NCBI GenBank assembly: GCA_019454625.1
Contig: JACFNY010000010.1
Coordinates: forward strand, 7,158-15,570
Source: Sphingomonadaceae bacterium
Lineage (GTDB): Bacteria > Pseudomonadota > Alphaproteobacteria > Sphingomonadales > Sphingomonadaceae
Direction: 5' to 3'
Length of the DNA: 8,413 nucleotides
Shown here in pieces: positions 6,401 through 8,413 of the stretch. The translations under genes and the position numbers were made by a program. The number at the start of each line of letters is the position of its first letter. Positions within the stretch are counted from its first letter, which is position 1. The notes beneath the pieces are model-generated. The model did not search any database and was not told where the DNA came from. It saw only the letters and a list, made by a program, of their open reading frames with translations.

Positions 6401-8005
6401 CGTCACCTGGCTGAAGTTCTGCCGGAAGAAGTGCGACAGGCAGCGCGGGTTCTCGGAGATGACCGCGAGCGGCGTGTCGTCGCCCATCGAGCCGACTGCT
6501 TCCTTGGCGTCCTCCACCATCGGCGCGAGGATCAGCTCCATGTCCTCCAGCGTGAGGCCGGCGGCGACCTGACGGCGGCGAAGCTCGTCGGCCTCCAGCG
6601 CCTGTCCCGGTTCCGGCGCGTCCGCGCCCGGCACGTCGGCGAAGTTGCGGAAACCCTTCACCAGCGCGGCATAGTCCGCCTCGCCCGCGACGCGGTCCTT
6701 GATCGCCTTGTCGTCGTAGTAGCGCGCCTCGTCGAGGTCGACGGCGATCATCTGGCCCGGCCCCAGCCGTCCCTTCTCGATCACGGTCGCCTCGGGCACC
6801 ACGACCATGCCGGTTTCGGAGCCGACGATCAGCAGGTTGTCGCTGGTGCGCGTGAAGCGCATCGGCCGCAGCGCGTTGCGGTCGACCGCGGCGGCGATCC
6901 AGCGCCCGTCGGTCATGGCGAGCGCGGCGGGGCCGTCCCACGGCTCCATGACGCTGGCGAAGAAGGCGTACATGTCGCGGTGCGCCTGCGCGAGCGTGGT
7001 GTCCTTGTTCCACGCCTCGGGCACCAGCATCAGCTTGGCGGTCGGCGCGTCGCGTCCCGAACGCACCATCACCTCGAACGTCGCGTCGAGCGCGGCGGTG
7101 TCCGATGCGCCCGCCGGGATCACCGGCTTGATGTCGCCCGAAAGGTCGCCGAAGGCCTGCGCGGCCATCTTGATCTCGTGGCTCTTCATCAGGTTCTTGT
7201 TGCCGCGAACCGTGTTGATCTCGCCGTTGTGGGCGATGCAGCGGAACGGCTGCGCCAGCCACCATGTGGGGAAGGTGTTCGTCGAATAGCGCTGGTGATA
7301 GATCGCGAAGCGGCTGACGAACTTCTCGTCCTGGAGATCGGGATAGAAGACGGACAGCGCCTCGGCGAGGAACAGCCCCTTGTAGATGATCGAGCGCGAC
7401 GACAGCGAGCAGATGTAGAAGTCCCGGATCTGCGCCTCGACGATCTTCTTCTCGATGCGGCGGCGGATCAGGTACAGGTCCTTCTCGAACGCGTCCTGGT
7501 TCTCGTAGTGGTCGCCCGGCTGCGGCCCCTTGATCATGATCTGCTCGATCTCGGGGCGCGTCTGCTTCGCCTTGTCGCCGATCACCGAGGTGTCGACGGG
7601 CACCTGCCGCCAGCCGTAGATCTCGTAGCCGAAGTCGATGATCTCGGATTCGACGATGCTGCGGCAGGTCTCCTGCTCGGCAAGGTTGGTGCGCGGCAGG
7701 AACACCTGTCCCACGGCGAGCAGGCGGTCGATGCGGTGCTTGTGGCCGGCGTGCTCGATGTGCTTCGAAAAGAAGGCGATGGGCAGCTCGACATGGATGC
7801 CCGCGCCGTCGCCGGTCTTGCCGTCGGCGTCCACCGCGCCGCGATGCCACACCGCCTTCAGCGCGTCGATGCCGAGCGTCACCACGCGCCGCGACGGCTT
7901 GCCGTCGGTCGCGGCGATCAGGCCGACGCCGCAGGCATCGGATTCCATCTCCGGGCGGTACATGCCCTCGCGGGCGATGCGTTCACGTTCGGCTTCGGTC
8001 GTCAT
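3476..8005 (-). CDS. gltB: Glutamate synthase (NADPH-GOGAT) large/alpha subunit
   Basis: Transfers the amide nitrogen of glutamine to 2-oxoglutarate to give two glutamates, working with the NAD(P)H-oxidising GltD subunit in cytoplasmic ammonium assimilation. The 1,509 residues match the usual bacterial length. A short propeptide (1-24) precedes Cys25 in DACGVGL, the N-terminal nucleophile exposed by cleavage. The class II glutamine amidotransferase domain (25 to about 450) has HRGAVDADGKTGDGAG (54-69), HNGEIN (259-264) and ASDTAA (300-305). A central domain spans about 490-785. The FMN-binding synthase domain (about 840-1215) carries SGEGGED (912-918), KPGEGGQ (965-971) and the 3Fe-4S cysteines C1130, C1136 and C1141 in Cx5Cx4C spacing. 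The GXGXG beta-helix domain (about 1260-1470) follows. The ATG at 8005 overlaps the TGA of the DUF2059 gene as ATGA, implying translational coupling. gltD is not directly downstream and must lie elsewhere, perhaps upstream. Intact, no missing residue noticed. Confidence 0.98.
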   Translation of the reverse strand: MTTEAERERIAREGMYRPEMESDACGVGLIAATDGKPSRRVVTLGIDALKAVWHRGAVDADGKTGDGAGIHVELPIAFFSKHIEHAGHKHRIDRLLAVGQVFLPRTNLAEQETCRSIVESEIIDFGYEIYGWRQVPVDTSVIGDKAKQTRPEIEQIMIKGPQPGDHYENQDAFEKDLYLIRRRIEKKIVEAQIRDFYICSLSSRSIIYKGLFLAEALSVFYPDLQDEKFVSRFAIYHQRYSTNTFPTWWLAQPFRCIAHNGEINTVRGNKNLMKSHEIKMAAQAFGDLSGDIKPVIPAGASDTAALDATFEVMVRSGRDAPTAKLMLVPEAWNKDTTLAQAHRDMYAFFASVMEPWDGPAALAMTDGRWIAAAVDRNALRPMRFTRTSDNLLIVGSETGMVVVPEATVIEKGRLGPGQMIAVDLDEARYYDDKAIKDRVAGEADYAALVKGFRNFADVPGADAPEPGQALEADELRRRQVAAGLTLEDMELILAPMVEDAKEAVGSMGDDTPLAVISENPRCLSHFFRQNFSQVTNPPIDSLRETRVMSLKTRFSNYANILDKDAKQQGVVVMESPVLSNRDWARLLTHFGDQAATIDCTYEVAGGPAALREAIARVRAEAEHLVRSGKSQLFLTDENVSKTRAGITMILAAAGVHTHLVRKGLRSFASINVRSAECMDTHYFAVLIGVGATTVNAWLAQESIAARHAKGLFGDMDLTTCVNRFRKAIEDGLLKIMAKMGISVISSYRGGYNFEAVGLSRALVNDFFPGMPAKISGEGFSSLHVSARDRHLLAYDEEVTALPVGGLYRYRAGGEPHAWQANLIHLLQQAVASDSYSTYLQFSRGIRDLPPIYLRDLLEFNHLRPPVPVEEVQSIAEIRKRFVTPGMSLGALSPEAHETLSIAMNRIGAKAVSGEGGEDRSRYRPYPNGDNANSVIKQIASGRFGVTAEYLNACEEIEIKVAQGAKPGEGGQLPGFKVTEMIARLRHSTPGVTLISPPPHHDIYSIEDLAQLIYDLKQINPDARVCVKLVSEAGIGTIAAGVAKAHADVILVSGNVGGTGASPQTSIKYAGTPWEMGLTEVNQVLTLNSLRGRVKLRTDGGLKTGRDVVVAAILGAEEFGIGTLSLVAMGCIMVRQCHSNTCPVGVCTQDEKLRQKFAGSPEKVINLMSFIAEEVRDILAGLGFRSLDEVVGRTELLRQVSRGAEHLDDLDLNPILAKVDAPDSERRFNIAGRRNEVPDSLDAQMLVDAKAVFDRGEKMQLTYSVRNTHRAVGTRFSSAITRKYGMNGLAPGHVHVRLRGSAGQSLGAFAVQGLKLEVFGDANDYVGKGLSGATIVVRPLVSSPLKSNENTIIGNTVLYGATAGRLYAAGQAGERFAVRNSGAEVVVEGCGANGCEYMTGGMAVILGPVGDNFAAGMTGGMAFIYDTAGDFDTRANPDSVVWQPVRAAYWEGVLRAAVEAHHRETDSGWAQSILEDWESALPRFVQVCPKEMVSRLKHPLEDAESVVAAE

Positions 8006-8413
8006 TTCGCTTCATCCAGCATTTCGCGCTGCGCGCGGGCAAAACCATTGGAGACGGCGGCCATTCCGGCGGTCATCCCGGCACGTTCGCCGATGGCCTT
8101 CATGCGAACCTGCGTCTGCTGCTCGGCCGCCATGAATTTCTGGCCCGCCGGGCTTTTCAGGAAGCCGATCGCGGCATCGAGTTCGGACGGCGAGAGCGCG
8201 GCCCGGTAGGCGGCCCGGAAATCGTCCAGCATTGCCGGATACGCCTTGCGCAGTTCGGCGAGAAATTCCTCGGCGAGGATCTTCTGCAATCGCTCCCGCC
8301 CGCCGCGTCCGTTCTCGATGATGTTGCGCACCGTGCCGCTGGTGCCGTTGTCGCTCTCGAGCTGCGCGACGACCTGCGTGACCATGTCGTAGTCGCCGAC
8401 CTTGTTGGCGACG
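8002..8413 (-). CDS. DUF2059 domain protein, C-terminal part; 5' end outside the window
   Basis: Function unknown. The frame runs from the right edge to TGA at 8004-8002, giving 136 visible residues. An ATG at 8385 could serve as a start, but the frame stays open for nine codons upstream (VANKVGDYD) to the edge, and DUF2059 proteins usually begin with a signal peptide that is not present here. I therefore treat the gene as truncated by the window. The DUF2059 hallmark is the segment SPSELDAAIGFLKSPAGQKF at about 8193-8134, matching the family pattern of an acidic 'ELxxxxxFxxSPxGQK' helix pair. The region before it (LAEEFLAELRKAYPAMLDDF) is helical and amphipathic, as in the family. Its stop codon shares ATGA with the gltB start, so it is translated just ahead of GltB and probably belongs to the same operon. 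Members are generally predicted to be exported; that cannot be checked here. Confidence 0.8.
   Translation of the reverse strand, partial: VANKVGDYDMVTQVVAQLESDNGTSGTVRNIIENGRGGRERLQKILAEEFLAELRKAYPAMLDDFRAAYRAALSPSELDAAIGFLKSPAGQKFMAAEQQTQVRMKAIGERAGMTAGMAAVSNGFARAQREMLDEAK

Noticed and set aside
4124..8209. A 1,361-codon open frame on the plus strand, antisense to gltB
   Set aside because: Its translation is dominated by Arg, Ala, Val, Asp and His with no recognisable domain, and it lies opposite an unmistakable, full-length gltB. GC-rich coding DNA routinely leaves such stop-free antisense frames.
8383..8385. ATG as the start of a 127-residue DUF2059 protein
   Set aside because: The frame is open to the right edge, and no signal peptide follows this ATG as expected for the family, so the true start is probably outside the window.

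Overview
The window is an ordinary-looking chromosomal segment of a GC-rich alphaproteobacterium, most likely a sphingomonad. Three things suggest this: a very large NAD-dependent glutamate dehydrogenase, a FzlA-type GST-fold protein (a family typical of Alphaproteobacteria), and a small secreted protein with the 'GEIVVCG' signature that I associate with Sphingomonadales. No transposase, integrase, CRISPR array, tRNA, rRNA or phage gene is visible. Codon use looks uniform, so nothing suggests recent transfer.

Layout. Positions 1-2213 (+) hold the C-terminal half of the large NAD-glutamate dehydrogenase; its 5' end lies outside the window. A 110-bp intergenic region (2214-2323) carries a direct repeat of GTTCA with an 11-bp period and a 14-bp perfect palindrome. 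It is followed by a small secreted-protein gene (2324-2752, +). Convergent to that gene, with 12 bp between the stop codons, is a leftward series of three genes. Read in transcription order these are a DUF2059 gene (cut by the right edge, 8413-8002), gltB for the glutamate synthase large subunit (8005-3476, sharing ATGA with the DUF2059 stop), and a GST-fold gene that I read as fzlA (3433-2765), 42 nt after gltB. The three are probably one operon.

How the genes fit together. The two large enzymes work in opposite directions at the glutamate/2-oxoglutarate node: GltB (with GltD, not in this window) makes glutamate from glutamine and 2-oxoglutarate, and NAD-GDH oxidises glutamate back to 2-oxoglutarate and ammonium. 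In Caulobacter the homologues of the NAD-GDH (GdhZ) and of the GST-like protein (FzlA) both bind the division protein FtsZ. Finding these two within about 1 kb, with fzlA behind gltB, suggests a locus where glutamate metabolism and division meet. That is the most interesting reading of the window, but it is an inference from homology and position. I see no clear new defence, mobile or biosynthetic system.
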